Assembly: GCF_029887935.1 (NCBI RefSeq)
Contig: NZ_JARXRO010000009.1
Coordinates: forward strand, 172,820-236,819
Direction of reading: 5' to 3'
DNA: 64,000 nucleotides
DNA from: Luteimonas kalidii
GTDB lineage: Bacteria > Pseudomonadota > Gammaproteobacteria > Xanthomonadales > Xanthomonadaceae
The notes under the pieces are model-generated. The model was not told where the DNA came from, made no database searches, and was given only the letters and a program-made list of their open reading frames with translations. Shown one piece after another: positions 53,363 to 63,024 of this stretch. Every line of letters starts with the position of its first letter. The stretch's first letter is position 1. Both the position numbers and the translations under genes were made by a program.

Positions 53363-54313
53363 ATGAACACCATCACCCGCACCTTCGCTGCCAGCATGCT
53401 GGCCCTCGCCCTGCAGGCCGGCGTCGCCGCACAGGCCGCGCAACCGGCCGCCGCCGCGCAGGCCGCCACCGCCGTCGTCCAGGGCAATTACATCGTCACC
53501 CACGACAACGTCCGCCTCTACTACAAGGACTGGGGCCCCAAGGAGGGCCCGGTCGTCACCTTCAGCCACGGCTGGCCGCTGAACTCGGACAGCTGGGAAT
53601 CGCAGATGCTGTTCCTCGCCGACCAGGGGTATCGCGTAGTCGCGCACGACCGTCGCGGCCACGGCCGCTCCAGCCAGCCCTGGGACGGCAACGACATGGA
53701 CCACTACGCCGACGACCTGGCCGCGGTGATCAATGCGCTCGACCTGCGCGACGTCACCCTGGTCGGTTTCTCCACCGGCGGCGGCGAAGTCGCGCGCTAC
53801 ATCGGCCGCCACGGCACCGGGCGGGTGAAGAAGGCGGTGCTGGTGGGCGCGGTGCCGCCGATGATGCTCAAGACCGCCGGCAACCCCGACGGCCTGCCGA
53901 TCGGGAACTTCGACGGCCTGCGCAAAGGGTCGCTCGAGAACCGCTCGCAGCTCTACCTCGACATCGCCTCGGGCCCGTTCTTCGGCTACAACCGCCCCGG
54001 CGCGACGCCCAACCAGGCGCTGATCCAGTCGTTCTGGGTGCAGGGCATGCAGGCCGGGCACAAGAACACCTTCGATTCCATCGCGGCGTTCTCGGCCACC
54101 GACTTCCGCGAAGACCTTGCGAAGTTCGACGTGCCGACCCTGGTGGTCCACGGCGGCGACGACCAGATCGTGCCACCGGCGATGTCGGCCCGGCTGGTGC
54201 CGCGCCACGTCAAGCAGGCCAAGGTCATCGTCTACGAAGGCGGGCCGCACGGCATCACCGACACGCACAAGGACCGGCTCAACCGGGACCTGCTGGACTT
54301 CCTCAGGAACTGA
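53363..54313 (+). CDS. exported haloperoxidase-like alpha/beta hydrolase
   Basis: A 316-residue paralogue of the protein at 47403. It has a signal peptide (1-26) and an Ala/Gln-rich linker, then [36 protein letters not shown] and nucleophile GFSTGGGE (Ser137). The acid is in [10 protein letters not shown] and the His in GGPHGITD. The shared motifs with 47403 show duplication; this copy has gained export. A perfect 10-bp hairpin follows at 54331. Confidence 0.94.
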   Translation: MNTITRTFAASMLALALQAGVAAQAAQPAAAAQAATAVVQGNYIVTHDNVRLYYKDWGPKEGPVVTFSHGWPLNSDSWESQMLFLADQGYRVVAHDRRGHGRSSQPWDGNDMDHYADDLAAVINALDLRDVTLVGFSTGGGEVARYIGRHGTGRVKKAVLVGAVPPMMLKTAGNPDGLPIGNFDGLRKGSLENRSQLYLDIASGPFFGYNRPGATPNQALIQSFWVQGMQAGHKNTFDSIAAFSATDFREDLAKFDVPTLVVHGGDDQIVPPAMSARLVPRHVKQAKVIVYEGGPHGITDTHKDRLNRDLLDFLRN

Positions 54314-54330
54314 GCGGTCCGATTCGCCGT

Positions 54331-54358
54331 CCGGCCGCAGACGTCTGCCTGCGGCCGG
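54331..54358 (+). terminator. hairpin ending the hydrolase run
   Basis: CCGGCCGCAG and CTGCGGCCGG pair perfectly over 10 bp with an 8-nt loop, 18 bp after the stop. No T run. Confidence 0.65.
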
Positions 54359-54578
54359 ACTCGCTTCGCATCCCGGTGCTGTCGAGGTCGGCGAAACGTC
54401 CTGCGCAACGCAGCGATCGCTGGATTCGCAGCGGTCGCATCTTTCGCAGGTCGCGCTCCCGGGCAATCGTCCGCACTCCGGATGTCTTTGGCCTCCAGCG
54501 CCGGCATGGATCGGGGCGATCGCGCGCCCGGCCGTGCGCGGCCACGCAAATGCGTCCCTGAAGAACAGAAGTTCCCCA

Positions 54579-55151
54579 ATGCCCCGCTCCTCGATGCACA
54601 TCGGCGAAGCCTCCCGTCGCACCGGCCTGACCGCGCGAGCGATCCGACTCTACGAAGCCTCGGGCCTCATCGGCCCCGCGCAGCGCGGCGCCGGTGGCTA
54701 TCGCCGCTTCAGCGAGCAGGACCTGCGCACGCTCACGTTCGTGCATCGGGCGCGCCAACTCGGCTTCGATCTCGAGTCGATCCGCAGGTTGCTGGGGTTC
54801 TGGCGCATGGGCCCGCAGATGCGGTCCGACGTCACGAGGATGCTTGGAGAGCGGATCTCCGAACTCCGTCGTTGCGAGACCCGGATGCGGGAAAGGCGCG
54901 AGACCCTCGAATCGATGCTGGGAGACGCCGGGCACGAGGAGGCCGGATGCAGGCTGCTTGCGCTGCTGCTGGGCGACGACGCGGGCCACCATGTGGTCGC
55001 CGCGCCGTCGGCCATCGGGCAACCGGCATTCGGCCGGTGCGCGGATCGAGAACTCCGCCTCGATCCGCCGACGGTTCGCGTTCGCCCTAGCGAACCTCGA
55101 AACCGAGCATCAGGCGATCCACGTCGCCCAGGTTGTCGCCGTCCACGATGA
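54579..55151 (+). CDS. MerR-family regulator
   Basis: A MerR protein: residues 6-75 are a winged helix (HIGEASRRTGLTARAIRLYEASGLI, GYRRFSEQDLRTLTFVHRARQLGF). A coiled dimerisation helix follows (to about 120). The natural end would be near residue 135. The frame runs on to 190 residues and overlaps the convergent barrel gene by 65 bp, so a stop may have been lost. No metal-binding Cys cluster is seen. Start 54579, or 54594. Confidence 0.8.
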   Translation: MPRSSMHIGEASRRTGLTARAIRLYEASGLIGPAQRGAGGYRRFSEQDLRTLTFVHRARQLGFDLESIRRLLGFWRMGPQMRSDVTRMLGERISELRRCETRMRERRETLESMLGDAGHEEAGCRLLALLLGDDAGHHVVAAPSAIGQPAFGRCADRELRLDPPTVRVRPSEPRNRASGDPRRPGCRRPR

Positions 55152-55635
55152 AGCGTTCGTAGCTGAGGATGACGCCGGCCTTCTTGCCGAAATCGTAGCC
55201 GACGCCCAGCGAGTAGAACGGATCGGTTCCCATTTCCTTGAACGATGCCTCCAGGTTCTCGTACTCGTTCTGCCATCTGTGGACACCGACACGGGCCTGG
55301 CCGAAGAATCCGCTGCGACCGAAATCGAGCGTGCCGCCAAGGCCGAGCGAGAACGTCCGCGACTTCGCGTCGAGCGGGCCGCCGAGGCCCGGGACGGCCT
55401 GGTCCCAGCTGCCGAGGCGGTCGTAGTTGAGGTCGAGACTGTAGTGCTTCGCGAATCGCCAGCCGGTGCCGAGCGAGTAGGCCGTCTCGGTCCCGGTATC
55501 GGACTGCGAGTCGACTTCGGATGCGCCGGCGCCCACGCGCAGGTACAACAGGTCGTCGGCATATTGCTCGGCTGCGGTGGCCAGGCCGGGTGCGAGCAGG
55601 GACGCGAGGGCGGTTGCGAGAATCTTGTTGCGCAT
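55087..55635 (-). CDS. outer-membrane beta-barrel protein
   Basis: A 182-residue barrel with a signal peptide (1-22, LASLLAPGLATAAE). Alternating strands read DDLLYLRVGAGAS, YSLDLNYDRLG and FYSLGVGYDFGKKAGVILSYERF, and the end is LMLGFEVR. It is like the small eight-stranded OmpA/OmpW porin family. The ATG at 55635 was preferred. Its 3' end overlaps the MerR frame. Confidence 0.85.
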   Translation of the reverse strand: MRNKILATALASLLAPGLATAAEQYADDLLYLRVGAGASEVDSQSDTGTETAYSLGTGWRFAKHYSLDLNYDRLGSWDQAVPGLGGPLDAKSRTFSLGLGGTLDFGRSGFFGQARVGVHRWQNEYENLEASFKEMGTDPFYSLGVGYDFGKKAGVILSYERFIVDGDNLGDVDRLMLGFEVR

Positions 55636-56155
55636 TCTTGTTGTTTTCCGGATGTGCGAAGGGTTCACGCCGAAATGGCGTGTGGGCGGGACCCGCCGCG
55701 CGGAAAGATCGGGTCTGACGCGACGGCAAGGTCAACCGCCGCCGCCGGACGCGTTTAGCGACGCGACAGAATCGCGACGGAATGACATCTGCCGACACGT
55801 TGCCCCCGCGACGTTGCCGATGCCCGCGAGGCATGCCCGCCCATCCCCGTTGTGGCACGGACGCGTCGCCTCGATCTTCCCGCGACCATGGTCGGCCTCG
55901 GCCGCGGCCACCGCGATCGAACATGCGCGGGCAAGCGGTTCCTCTTCCGGCGTGCCGGTGCGAAGCGACAGCCGGCCATCAGACGCACCTTGCGGGAACA
56001 TGGGGTAAAGTCATCGCACGCCCCGGGACGGGCGGTCGGGCCGACGCTGCACGTCAGTCGCCAGTGGCCTGGCAGGCATCCTGTTCGGACCAGCCTCGCA
56101 CGATGGTGGGGACCTCGATCCCTCGTGCATGGCGCCGTCGATGGCGAAGGGCGAG
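55636..56155. other. gene-free gap before sensor kinase
   Basis: 520 bp between the barrel gene and the second sensor kinase, which diverge. Short frames here show no protein-like pattern. It must hold two promoters; I see no clear operator. Confidence 0.5.
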
Positions 56156-59100
56156 ATGGCAGCGATGAGTCGTCTGTCGACCATGTGGGTCCGCGTCACC
56201 CTTCAGTGGGTGGTCGCCTGCGCGTTGGCACTGCCCGCCGCGAAAACGCATGCGCTCGACCGCGAGCGCAGCCTCCACCAGTTGCACCACACCGCCTGGC
56301 GCGCGCGCGATGGCGCGCCGAGCCAGGTCTGGGCGCTGGCACAGACCGCCGACGGCTACCTCTGGATCGGTGCGGCGACCGGACTGTTCCGCTTCGACGG
56401 CGTCACGTTCGAACGCTATGTGCCGGCGGACGGAACGCCGTTGCCGTCGCCCTATGTCGTGTCCTTGCTGGCGACACCCGAAGGCGGACTGTGGATCGGC
56501 TTTCGCACCGGCGCGCTCGCGCTGCTCCAGGACGACGTGTTGCAGGTCTACACTCGCGAGGAGCAGCTGCCCCCTGACATGGTGCTCGACTTCGCGCGCG
56601 ACCACCACGGCACCCTCTGGGCCGGCACGAATGCGGGCCTGGCGCTGCGCGAGGGCGATCGCTGGCGAGTCGTGGGTGCGGCGCAGGGCTTTCCGGAGGG
56701 CGTACGTGCCCGGGTGCTTGGCGTCGACCGCGCGGGCACGTTGTGGGCCTCGAGCGTCGAGAAGCTGCTGTTCCTGCCGCGCGGTGAGCGCATCTTTCGC
56801 GACACGGGCGAGCGCGTCAACTATGCGGTTCAGATCGCCCAGGCCAGCGACGGTCGCCACTGGATCGCAGAAACACCGCGTTCGGTGCGGCCACTCGCGC
56901 TCGCGGACGACGCCCCCCTCGCCGAGGACGACGAGATCAGGCTGGGCTCGCAGTCGATCGTGTTCGACCGTGACGGCGGGCTGTGGATCACGACACTTGG
57001 CCGTGGCCTGCACCGGGTGAGGCATCCCGAGGCGCCGGGGGCCGCCGCCAGGGTAGAGGCGTTCACGCAGGCTGACGGCCTGACCTCGGACCAGATGATC
57101 GTCGCGTTTGAGGATCGCGAGGGAAATCTCTGGTTCGGGACCGACAAGGGCATCGACCGTTTCCGCCACGGCGGCGTCGTGCCAGTAGCTGTCCCCGCCG
57201 GGTATGGCACCTTCACCCTGATGGCTGGCGATGATGGGGAAATCTGGGCCGCCAGTGCTTCAGCCACTCCGCTGCTGCGCGTTCGCGGCGACGCCCTGAC
57301 CCCGCAACCCGGAGTCGGCAACATCCTGAGCGCCCACCGCGACGGCCATGGGGTGATCTGGTGGGGATCCTACAGTGGCATATGGCGCCAGGACGAGGAT
57401 CGCCTGACGCTGTCGGATCCGCCCGGCGATGTGCGTCCGGGCGACTGGGCACCGCGCACGCTGCACGGCGATGGCGACGGCGGACTGTGGGTAGACATCG
57501 TTGGCCACGGATTCGTGCATTTCCGCGACGGGCGTTGGCGAGGCGCCCCGGCGGACCACTTTCCCGCCGGCGCGCCCACCACCGCATTCAACGACGCGCA
57601 GGGTCGGGTCTGGATGGGCACGACGCCCGACCACCTGCATCGTATCGAGGGGAGGGACGCATACACCTACCCGCCCGGAACTGGCCCGCGCATCGGCCGT
57701 GTGACCGTGATCGGCGGACGAGGGCCACACCTGTGGTTCGGCGGTGAGCTTGGGCTGGCCTTGTTCCGCGGCGGGCGCTTCCATCCGGTCCTTGCCGCCG
57801 GCAGCGAGCCGATCGGCAGTATTTCCGGCCTGGTGGAAAGCACATCCGGAGACCTGTGGCTCAATGAGGCGCAAGGCGTCGTCCGCATTCCCGCCGCGGA
57901 GATCGGGCGCTTGCTCGCAGATCCCGCTCATGCCGTGCAGTACCGCCGTTTCGACTTTCTGGACGGCCTGCCCGGCGCGCCACAGATGAATCGCCCGAGC
58001 TTCACCGCAGTGGAGGCCAGCGACGGACGGCTGTGGTTCGCCACCGACAACGGCCTGGCCTGGATCGATCCGACTCGCCTGCACGGCAACCCGCTTCCGC
58101 CACCGGTGCGGCTGCGCGCAGTGGACGTGGACGGCCGCCATCTGCCGCCCGGACCGGCACTGCAACTCCCGGTCGACGCCCACCAGCTGCGCATCGCCTA
58201 CACCGCCTTGAGCCTGTCGATTCCCGAACGGGTGAAGTTCCGCTACCGGCTCGAAGGCGTCGAGGAAGACTGGCAGGACGCCGGCACCCGCCGCGAGGCG
58301 GTCTATACCAACCTGGGTCCCGGGCAGTACCGGTTCCACGTGCTCGCCGCCAACGAGGACGGCGTCTGGAACGAGGAAGGCGCCACGCTCGACTTCAGCA
58401 TCCCGCCGCCGTTCTACCGGACCGCCTGGTTCATAGCGCTGTGCATGGCCGTGGGCGCCGGACTGCTGTGGCTGCTGTACCGGTACCGGCTGCGGGTGAT
58501 GGAGACGCGCCTGCAGGCGCGCCTGGAAGAGCGACACCTGGAACGCGAGCGGATCGCGCGTGAACTGCACGACACGCTGCTGCAGGGCATCCAGGGCCTG
58601 ATCCTGCGCGTGCAGTCGGCGATGGAACGGTTCCCGGCGCACGAACCGGCCCGCTTGGCCATGGAACGCGCGCTCGAGCGGGCCGACGAGGTACTGGTGG
58701 AGGGCCGCGACCGCGTGCAGGGCCTGCGCGCCACCGCCGTGCCGGTGGACGACCTCGCGCACGCACTCGCCGAGGTTGGCGCCGGGCTCGGAGGCGATGC
58801 GATGCCAGCATTCCGCATCGTCGTCGAGGGGAAATCGAGAGCGCTCGACCCGCTGGTGCGCGACGAGGTCTTCGGCATCGCCCGCGAAGCGATCGTCAAT
58901 GCGTTCCACCACGCGGGCGCGCGGCAGATCGATGTCGAGCTCTGCCATGGCGAGGGACTGCGGCTCTGTATCCGCGACGATGGCTGCGGCATGGACCCGG
59001 AGATCCTCGCCGTCGGCTTCCGACCCGGCCACTGGGGCCTGTCTGGAATGCGCGAGCGCGCCACGCGGATCGGCGCCACGCTCGAGTTCCGGCGCGGCGC

Positions 59101-59239
59101 CGTCGCCGGTACCCAGGTCGAACTGCGCGTGCCCGGCAGGGTCGTCCGTGGCGGCCCGCACCGCACATGGTGGCGGCACTGGCTGCGGCGTTTTCTCTCG
59201 GGTGAGGCAGGTGACGAGCGCATTGACGGATCCGGTTGA
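56156..59239 (+). CDS. beta-propeller (Reg_prop/Y_Y_Y) sensor histidine kinase, orphan
   Basis: A roughly 1027-residue paralogue of the kinase at 41932. A signal peptide leads to propeller blades (LWIGAATGLFRFDG, LWFGTDKGIDRFRHG, LWFATDNGLAWID). A Y_Y_Y domain, one membrane helix and HisKA_3 follow, with His805 in ARELHDTLLQG, and an ATPase domain with RDDGCGMD. Starts at 56129, 56141, 56156 and 56165 are in frame; AAGGG before 56156 favours it. No regulator gene follows, so it may share the NarL protein at 41294. Confidence 0.94.
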   Translation: MAAMSRLSTMWVRVTLQWVVACALALPAAKTHALDRERSLHQLHHTAWRARDGAPSQVWALAQTADGYLWIGAATGLFRFDGVTFERYVPADGTPLPSPYVVSLLATPEGGLWIGFRTGALALLQDDVLQVYTREEQLPPDMVLDFARDHHGTLWAGTNAGLALREGDRWRVVGAAQGFPEGVRARVLGVDRAGTLWASSVEKLLFLPRGERIFRDTGERVNYAVQIAQASDGRHWIAETPRSVRPLALADDAPLAEDDEIRLGSQSIVFDRDGGLWITTLGRGLHRVRHPEAPGAAARVEAFTQADGLTSDQMIVAFEDREGNLWFGTDKGIDRFRHGGVVPVAVPAGYGTFTLMAGDDGEIWAASASATPLLRVRGDALTPQPGVGNILSAHRDGHGVIWWGSYSGIWRQDEDRLTLSDPPGDVRPGDWAPRTLHGDGDGGLWVDIVGHGFVHFRDGRWRGAPADHFPAGAPTTAFNDAQGRVWMGTTPDHLHRIEGRDAYTYPPGTGPRIGRVTVIGGRGPHLWFGGELGLALFRGGRFHPVLAAGSEPIGSISGLVESTSGDLWLNEAQGVVRIPAAEIGRLLADPAHAVQYRRFDFLDGLPGAPQMNRPSFTAVEASDGRLWFATDNGLAWIDPTRLHGNPLPPPVRLRAVDVDGRHLPPGPALQLPVDAHQLRIAYTALSLSIPERVKFRYRLEGVEEDWQDAGTRREAVYTNLGPGQYRFHVLAANEDGVWNEEGATLDFSIPPPFYRTAWFIALCMAVGAGLLWLLYRYRLRVMETRLQARLEERHLERERIARELHDTLLQGIQGLILRVQSAMERFPAHEPARLAMERALERADEVLVEGRDRVQGLRATAVPVDDLAHALAEVGAGLGGDAMPAFRIVVEGKSRALDPLVRDEVFGIAREAIVNAFHHAGARQIDVELCHGEGLRLCIRDDGCGMDPEILAVGFRPGHWGLSGMRERATRIGATLEFRRGAVAGTQVELRVPGRVVRGGPHRTWWRHWLRRFLSGEAGDERIDGSG

Positions 59240-59303
59240 TCGCTTCCTCCCTTCGCGTTTCCTGAACAATCGATGGAACGCTGGCGCAGGGCGCCGTCGA
59301 CAC

Positions 59304-59378
59304 GTCTATACGCCCACGCGCCTGCCGTCGCCGCGGCTGCGCGCCTTCATCGACTGGGCGGCGCGCGAGTTCGCCTGA
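59304..59378 (+). pseudogene. 75-bp LysR 3'-end relic
   Basis: 69 of 75 bases match the end of the LysR gene at 41025-41099, including the stop codon; the peptide is YTPTRLPSPRLRAFIDWAAR. The rest of the gene is missing. It stands between the sensor kinase and the aldo/keto reductase. Confidence 0.85.
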
Positions 59379-59498
59379 GGCGATCCGTCAGGGAGCCCGC
59401 CGCCCCGCGATGACATCGCCTGAAGGCCGGTTGCGGCATCGTGGCGGCATCGCGCGCGTGCCAGCGCCTCTTTCCACTCCCTGTCCGAGGATCCCCCC

Positions 59499-60509
59499 AT
59501 GTCCCTCAAGACCCTACTGCCGCAGCGCATCGGTTTCGGTACCGCGCCGCTGGGCAACATGTTCCGCGACATTCCCGAAGACGAAGCACGCGCCACGGTC
59601 GACGCCGCCTGGAACGACGGCATCCGCTACTTCGACACCGCGCCCCTCTACGGCGCCGGCCTGGCCGAACTGCGCCTGGGCGAGATGCTGGCCGCGCGCC
59701 CGCGCGACGAGTACGTCATCAGCACCAAGGTTGGCCGGCTGGTGCTGGACGAGACGGAAGAAGGCGTGCGCGACCAGGGCGAGAAGGGCGGCCTGTTCGA
59801 ACACGGCCGGCCCAACCGCGTGGTCAACGACTACTCGCACGACGCCACCCTGCGTTCGATCGACGACAGCCTCAAGCGCCTGCACACCGACCGCATCGAG
59901 ATCGCCTGGGTGCACGACGTGGCCCAGGATTTCTACGGCGACGAATGGATCGGCCAGTTCGAACGCGCCCGCACCGGCGCCTTCCGCGCGCTCGACCGGC
60001 TGCGCGACGAAGGCGTGATCCAGGCCTGGGGCCTGGGCGTGAACAAGGTGGAGGCGATCGAACTGCTGCTCGACCTGGACGAACCGCGCCCCGACGGCTT
60101 CCTGCTCGCCGGCCGCTACACCCTGCTCGACCACGACCTCGCCCTGCAGCGGGTGATGCCGAAAGTGGCCGAACGCGGGCTCGGCATCGTGGTGGGCGGC
60201 CCCTACAGCTCCGGCGTGCTGGTGGGCGGCCCGAACTTCGAATACGCGCCCGCGCCGCCGCACATCCTGGGCAAGGTGGCGCGGATCAAGGCGATCGCCG
60301 ACCGCTACGGCGTCAGCATGAAGGCGGCCGGGCTGCAGTTCGCGCTGGCCAACCCGGCGGTGGCAGCGGTGATCCCCGGCGCCAGCCGGCCCGACCGGAT
60401 CGCCGAGGACCGCGCCGCGCTCACCGAAACCGTGCCCGCGGATTTCTGGCGCGAGCTGCGCGAGGCCGGGCTGGTGGATCCGCGGGCGCCGCTGCCGGTC
60501 GACGACTGA
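59499..60509 (+). CDS. aldo/keto reductase
   Basis: A 336-residue intact aldo/keto reductase resembling D-threo-aldose 1-dehydrogenase/pyridoxal dehydrogenase. The catalytic residues are D and Y in YFDTAPLYGAGLAE, K in ISTKVGR and H in IAWVHDV; the phosphate-binding end is AAVIPGASRPDR. The ATG at 59499 is normal. The LysR relic before it suggests that a LysR gene once controlled it. Confidence 0.93.
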   Translation: MSLKTLLPQRIGFGTAPLGNMFRDIPEDEARATVDAAWNDGIRYFDTAPLYGAGLAELRLGEMLAARPRDEYVISTKVGRLVLDETEEGVRDQGEKGGLFEHGRPNRVVNDYSHDATLRSIDDSLKRLHTDRIEIAWVHDVAQDFYGDEWIGQFERARTGAFRALDRLRDEGVIQAWGLGVNKVEAIELLLDLDEPRPDGFLLAGRYTLLDHDLALQRVMPKVAERGLGIVVGGPYSSGVLVGGPNFEYAPAPPHILGKVARIKAIADRYGVSMKAAGLQFALANPAVAAVIPGASRPDRIAEDRAALTETVPADFWRELREAGLVDPRAPLPVDD

Positions 60510-60657
60510 CGACTTGACCGGCGTCCGCCGACGCGCCGGGTTCCAGGGTCGACGTGCGCGAACCGCACGATCTCCTCGGTGGCACGCCGCGATCCGCCGC
60601 CGAGGGCATTCCGGCGCGACGCCGGTTCGGCCCATGCGCGCAACGGCGTCGCACGGC

Positions 60658-60691
60658 GTAGCCCGGATAAGGCCGCAGGCCGCATCCGGGG
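60658..60691 (+). repeat. REP element, type B
   Basis: GTAGCCCGGATAAGGCCGCA then GGCCGCATCCGGGG, the consensus of type B. It lies in the 228-bp gap between the aldo/keto reductase gene and the convergent peptidase gene. Confidence 0.85.
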
Positions 60692-60737
60692 ATTGCGTCA
60701 GCCTGCGGCACACCAGCCTCGCAGGCCGCGCGTCGCG

Positions 60738-62879
60738 CTACGGCGCCCGAACCGGAGGCGGCTGGAATTCGGTCCGGCCGCCCTGCCACAGCGCGAACGC
60801 GTAGATGTCGGTCCACACCTCGTCGAGCTGGCTGCGGCTGGATCCCATGCCGTGACCGGCCTCGAAATCGATGCGCAGCAAGACCGGTTCGTCGCTCGCG
60901 GTGGCGGCGGCCAGGCGTGCGGCGTACTTGGCGCTGTGGAAGGTGGCCGCGCGCGGATCGTTGAGGCCGCTCACCACCAGCGTCGCCGGATAGTCCACGC
61001 CTTCGCGGATGTGCTGGTAGGGATCGAGATCGAACATGGTGCGGAACGTCTGCGCATCGGCGATCGGCCCGCCCCACTCCTCGATGTCGGCGTAGTTCTG
61101 CTCGGACACGTAGCGGATCGGATTCATGAAGCCGACGTTGGCGATCGCGCCGCTGAACAGGTCGGGCCGTTCGTTGATCGCGCCGCCCAGCATCACGCCG
61201 CCGGCCGAGGTGCCGAGCAGGGTCATCGTGGCGGATGATCCGATGCGATCGGCGACCAGCTTCTCCGCCACGTCGATCGCATCGCGCCAGGTGTTGGCCT
61301 TTGTCGCCGCCTTGCCAGCGTAGTGCCAGTCGCGGCCGAACTCGCCGCCGCCGCGCACGTTGGCCACCGCGTACACGCCGCCGCGATCGAGGAAGGCGAG
61401 CATGCGCGCGTTGAAGCGCGGCGAGGCGGGATAGCCGTACGAGCCGTAGGCCTCGAGCAGTACCGGCGTGCCGGCATCGGGCGAGGCGACTTTCTTCATG
61501 ACCAGCGTGTAGGGCACCTGCACGCCGTCGCGCGCGGTGGCCACGCTGCGGCGTGCGGCGTAGCCCGCGGTGTCGAACGGCGGCGCCGGCACCAGGGACA
61601 GGTCTTCCATGCGCCCACTGTCCAGGTCCAGGCGGTAGACGGTGAGCGGCGTGAACCAGCCGGTCATCGCCACCAGCACGTGGCCTGCTTGCGTGTCGCC
61701 GCGCAGCCACGACACCTGGCCTTCGAACGGCAGGGCGATGCGCGCGGGCGCCTGCCCTTCGGCAATCCGCCACAGGCCCGACACCGCGCCTTCCAGCGTG
61801 CGCACCAGCAGCCCGCCACGGGTGGGCAGGATCGACTCGATCACCGGATCTCCCGGCAGCGACAGCGCGCGCGCCTGCGCCAGGTCCGGCGCGCTAGCCG
61901 AGGTCTCCAGCACGCGGCCGCCGGACGCGCCACGCTTCGAGAGTAGGAACATGCGGTCGCCGTGCAGCACGGCATCCACCACCACGTCATCGAATCCGGC
62001 GAAGCGGGTCCACTCCGCCTGGCCGGTCATCGCCGCGTCGGCATCGGCGCGGTACATGGCCATCTCGCTGCGGCCGTCGCGCACGAACGCCAGCGCGGTA
62101 TCGCTGCCCGGATCGAACAGCACCGGCAGGAACTGGGTGGGCGCGGCCTCGATGCCGCCCTCGCCGCGGCGCGCCAGCACCACGTCGGTAGCGTCCGCGC
62201 CCAGCCGGTGCAGGCGCGGCTCGTTGCCGACGAAGTACCCGGGCGTGCCCGGCTCGCCCACGAACTTGAGATAGCTGAAGGCGCGGCCGTCCGCGGTCCA
62301 GCCCAGCGCCATCGCATGCGGGATCGCCGCGGGCAGCAGGGTCGCGCCGGCCACCTCCAGCACCCGCAGGGTGGAATGCTCGGTGCCGCGCTTCGACAAT
62401 GCCACCAGCACATGCATGCCGTCGGGTGCGGCCGACCAGGTGTCGAGTACCTGTTCGCCGTCGCCCTGCAGCTGGCTGGGATCGAGCAGCACGCGCACGC
62501 TGCCGTCGGCCTCGCGCACCATCAGCTTGGTGTCCTGCTCGCCGGCGGCGCGGATCTCGTGGAACACACGGCCGCCTGCCAGTTCGCTGCGGCCCACGCT
62601 GCTCAGTTCGCCCGAGCGCGCGGCCACGTCGGCCAGCAGCGAGGCCCGCCCCGGCAGCGCCGCGAACACCGACTGCGTATGCGCGCCCTGCGCCTTCAGC
62701 CACGGCAGCCAGTCCGGATCCTTGCCGCTCTCCATCCAGCGATAGGGGTCGGTGACCTGCGTGCCGTAGTAGTCGTCGACCACCGGCGCGACCTTCGCCA
62801 CGGGCGGCTGGGCGACGGACAGGCAGGGGGCCAGCAGGGCAAGCAGCCACAGGGGCCGCAGCGGGCGGAGGTGCGTCAT
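60738..62879 (-). CDS. prolyl oligopeptidase (S9A)
   Basis: A 713-residue exported serine peptidase that cleaves short peptides after proline. A signal peptide (1-23) precedes the typical VVDDYYGTQVTDPYRWMES. A seven-bladed propeller (about 75-420) gates the catalytic hydrolase domain. The nucleophile is in LLGTSAGG, the acid in SGLNDPR and the histidine in EAGHGMG. The ATG at 62879 was chosen because the upstream frame crosses a REP. Length fits the family. Confidence 0.95.
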   Translation of the reverse strand: MTHLRPLRPLWLLALLAPCLSVAQPPVAKVAPVVDDYYGTQVTDPYRWMESGKDPDWLPWLKAQGAHTQSVFAALPGRASLLADVAARSGELSSVGRSELAGGRVFHEIRAAGEQDTKLMVREADGSVRVLLDPSQLQGDGEQVLDTWSAAPDGMHVLVALSKRGTEHSTLRVLEVAGATLLPAAIPHAMALGWTADGRAFSYLKFVGEPGTPGYFVGNEPRLHRLGADATDVVLARRGEGGIEAAPTQFLPVLFDPGSDTALAFVRDGRSEMAMYRADADAAMTGQAEWTRFAGFDDVVVDAVLHGDRMFLLSKRGASGGRVLETSASAPDLAQARALSLPGDPVIESILPTRGGLLVRTLEGAVSGLWRIAEGQAPARIALPFEGQVSWLRGDTQAGHVLVAMTGWFTPLTVYRLDLDSGRMEDLSLVPAPPFDTAGYAARRSVATARDGVQVPYTLVMKKVASPDAGTPVLLEAYGSYGYPASPRFNARMLAFLDRGGVYAVANVRGGGEFGRDWHYAGKAATKANTWRDAIDVAEKLVADRIGSSATMTLLGTSAGGVMLGGAINERPDLFSGAIANVGFMNPIRYVSEQNYADIEEWGGPIADAQTFRTMFDLDPYQHIREGVDYPATLVVSGLNDPRAATFHSAKYAARLAAATASDEPVLLRIDFEAGHGMGSSRSQLDEVWTDIYAFALWQGGRTEFQPPPVRAP

Positions 62880-63024
62880 CGGGGATCTCCGGAACAGGAC
62901 GGCACGCGAGGTGCGGGGTGCTGGCGTCTTGAACGCGAAAAGCGCCGACGAACCGACAGGCGGACCCTTACGGCGCACCTGCCGGATGCGGCGACTTCGG
63001 GTTCCGGCCAGGCGCGCCCGTTCC

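Noticed and set aside
55732-56001. 89-codon minus-strand frame before the orphan kinase
   Set aside because: Low-complexity content and no start signal; it does not resemble a protein family.
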